Source: Fimbriimonadaceae bacterium
GTDB lineage: Bacteria > Armatimonadota > Fimbriimonadia > Fimbriimonadales > Fimbriimonadaceae
Assembly (NCBI GenBank): GCA_947447315.1
Contig: CANFJD010000121.1
Coordinates: 1 to 8,068 of the forward strand
DNA length: 8,068 nucleotides
Direction of reading: 5' to 3'
Made by a program: the position numbers and the translations under genes. The notes beneath the pieces are model-generated. The model saw only the letters and a list, made by a program, of their open reading frames with translations, did no database searches and was not told the origin of the DNA. This document shows positions 6,753 through 8,068 of this stretch, piece by piece (the stretch's first letter is position 1; every line of letters starts with the position of its first letter).

Positions 6753-8068
6753 TTAATCAGCGGAGTACTCGGCTCGTTGCTCGGCCACTCTTAGTCCCAT
6801 TGGGTTGTGAGATGCGAATGTGGTCACGAAGTCTTCTTCCGTCAACGCGGTGTCCCACAGACCATGCTGAACTGGGCGGTGGCGCTCGATGCCCATATAA
6901 CGTAGGCTCGCATCTTCGTAACGACGAAATTTCCAAACGGCATCGTTCATCAGCTGACTACTAAAGACGCCTATACTCACCAGCCGCTCAAAGTCGGCAG
7001 TAGTTAATCCCGTCACCTTTTGGAACAACCGTGGTTCGATCTTGGTAATCACGTCCTTCAGAGTCTGCTCACGATAGTCAGTCAAATACATAAAGACTGG
7101 AATGCGCGCAGCGAATTTAAGCAATTTCTCCTGAACTTGCTTTCGCAGGTTCTTTCTTTCTTTTTCCGCTTCCGAAAGTTCCTTCTTCTCTTTGTCAGTT
7201 ACATCATGCCCATCGCCTATTTTGCGTTTTGTGTCCTTGATCTGTTCCGATCGATTAATAATCGTCTCTAAGTCGGCGTTCAAATTACGAAAACCCTCGA
7301 TACTTCTAAGCGCGGCCATTGCAGCCTCATCTTTCATTAGCCGATTAAGAGTTGCGTCGTCCACGTTCACCAGGAGGACGCTCTCCCATCGCTTCGCAAG
7401 CAGAGTGGCACTGGTGCCCATGGTCGCCATGTCCAGAATTTCTTCTGCATCTAGCCTGCGCAATGCGCCGCCATCATAGGCCAAAACTGGCAAAAATCCG
7501 ATCAGCTCCGCGACGCGCTCCTCGGGGGTTGCGTCATCCGTCGCGAGGCGCGAGCCATAGTCGGCGATCTGCCTCAATGCACGATTCGGAGCGAAGTCAA
7601 ACACGTAACATTCGGGCTTGACAACGATCTCGCCGCCTTCCTCGTCAGGAACAGTCCAAGGGGATTGAACTCGGAAAGCGCTTTGGAAGTACGTTTCTGG
7701 ACTGGAGCAATTTCGGAGCATGAAAATACCGGCCCACGGGCGGACGGTAACACCGGTCGTCAGTTTGCCGCACGAGAGCGTGATGGTGCGAGTGGTCAAA
7801 GGATCACCCATGGCCTTGTACACCGGCGGGAGTGCATCCGCCCCGATGCCCGCCTTCGGGCCAGCCGCTACGACTACTTCGAATGCATGGAAATAAACGT
7901 TCTGCCGGGACTTAAGCAAGTTCGCCATCGCAGAGCAAGAAGCGACGTTTGGCAAAAACCAAAAGGTGTGGTTCAACACCGCCAGCAGAGGAGCATAGCC
8001 AAAAGGCATCGGCGGCCTGTCGCGACCAAGCTTCAAGTCGTCCACGGTCGTACCTCGGTATGCGCCGC
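6753..8068 (-). CDS. SF2 helicase of restriction/defence type, C-terminal part (partial)
   Basis: This is the C-terminal 437 or so codons of a large ATP-dependent helicase; the frame stays open to the right edge, so the true start, the Walker A/DEAD motifs and any N-terminal nuclease are outside. Visible are the second RecA-like domain's landmarks: a motif IV-like FLPNVASCSAMANLL (about 7953-7909), motif V SCGKLTTGVTV (about 7775-7743) and motif VI QSAFRVQSPW (7685-7656) with its arginine finger. After this comes a linker, a charged, probably coiled-coil stretch (about 7262-7110, rich in Lys/Glu), and a C-terminal helical domain (VFMYLTDYREQTLKDVITKI, then DAVWKFRRYEDASLRYMGI). This arrangement recalls helicases associated with restriction and phage-defence systems; that role is my recollection of the family style, not proven by a domain seen here. 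The stop is TAA at 6753-6755. Its functional theme differs from that of the neighbouring sugar genes. Confidence 0.72.
   Translation of the reverse strand, partial: GAYRGTTVDDLKLGRDRPPMPFGYAPLLAVLNHTFWFLPNVASCSAMANLLKSRQNVYFHAFEVVVAAGPKAGIGADALPPVYKAMGDPLTTRTITLSCGKLTTGVTVRPWAGIFMLRNCSSPETYFQSAFRVQSPWTVPDEEGGEIVVKPECYVFDFAPNRALRQIADYGSRLATDDATPEERVAELIGFLPVLAYDGGALRRLDAEEILDMATMGTSATLLAKRWESVLLVNVDDATLNRLMKDEAAMAALRSIEGFRNLNADLETIINRSEQIKDTKRKIGDGHDVTDKEKKELSEAEKERKNLRKQVQEKLLKFAARIPVFMYLTDYREQTLKDVITKIEPRLFQKVTGLTTADFERLVSIGVFSSQLMNDAVWKFRRYEDASLRYMGIERHRPVQHGLWDTALTEEDFVTTFASHNPMGLRVAEQRAEYSAD

Noticed and set aside
6388..6964. Two plus-strand open frames across the intergenic gap (6388-6621 and 6623-6964)
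   Set aside because: No domain, signal or ribosome-binding site; the second runs antisense into the well-supported helicase 3' end.

Overview
The window looks like chromosome from a free-living, saccharolytic, diderm-type bacterium. The best guess is Armatimonadota (Fimbriimonas-like), because of the VPEP-type PEP-CTERM tail with its PASMAALGLG core and RRRK end, the secreted carbohydrate enzymes with short signal peptides, and the scarcity of Shine-Dalgarno sequences. Planctomycetota or Verrucomicrobiota are possible alternatives. The placement rests on protein style only; no rRNA or marker gene is present.

Layout from left to right: (1) Positions 1-1698, minus strand, hold the start of a sugar ABC importer operon. 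A lipoprotein substrate-binding protein of the ribose/xylose/galactose type is followed, 7 bases downstream, by an RbsA/MglA-type ATPase that runs off the left edge. (2) A good intrinsic terminator at 1767-1797 (minus) ends the next unit, a secreted PEP-CTERM protein of unknown function (1828-2532, minus). (3) Diverging from it is a secreted S1/P1-type zinc nuclease (2680-3585, plus) with all nine expected zinc ligands. (4) Convergent with the nuclease is a minus-strand pair: a GH51 alpha-L-arabinofuranosidase (4494-6389) and, 47 bases downstream, a CE1-type esterase (3601-4446). The esterase is interrupted by a single in-frame TAA exactly where relatives usually have Tyr before PVLYLL. (5) A roughly 360-base, more AT-rich gap without a convincing gene (6390-6752) separates this from (6) the C-terminal part of a large SF2 helicase of restriction/defence type (6753-8068, minus), whose N-terminal part lies beyond the right edge.

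Biologically, the arabinofuranosidase and esterase would trim arabinose and ester side groups from plant arabinoxylan or pectin outside the cytoplasm. The ABC importer could take up a released pentose, though its substrate cannot be read from sequence. The nuclease would scavenge nucleic acid. The helicase is unrelated in function and may mark the edge of a defence region. The most checkable oddity is the nonsense codon in an otherwise intact esterase.
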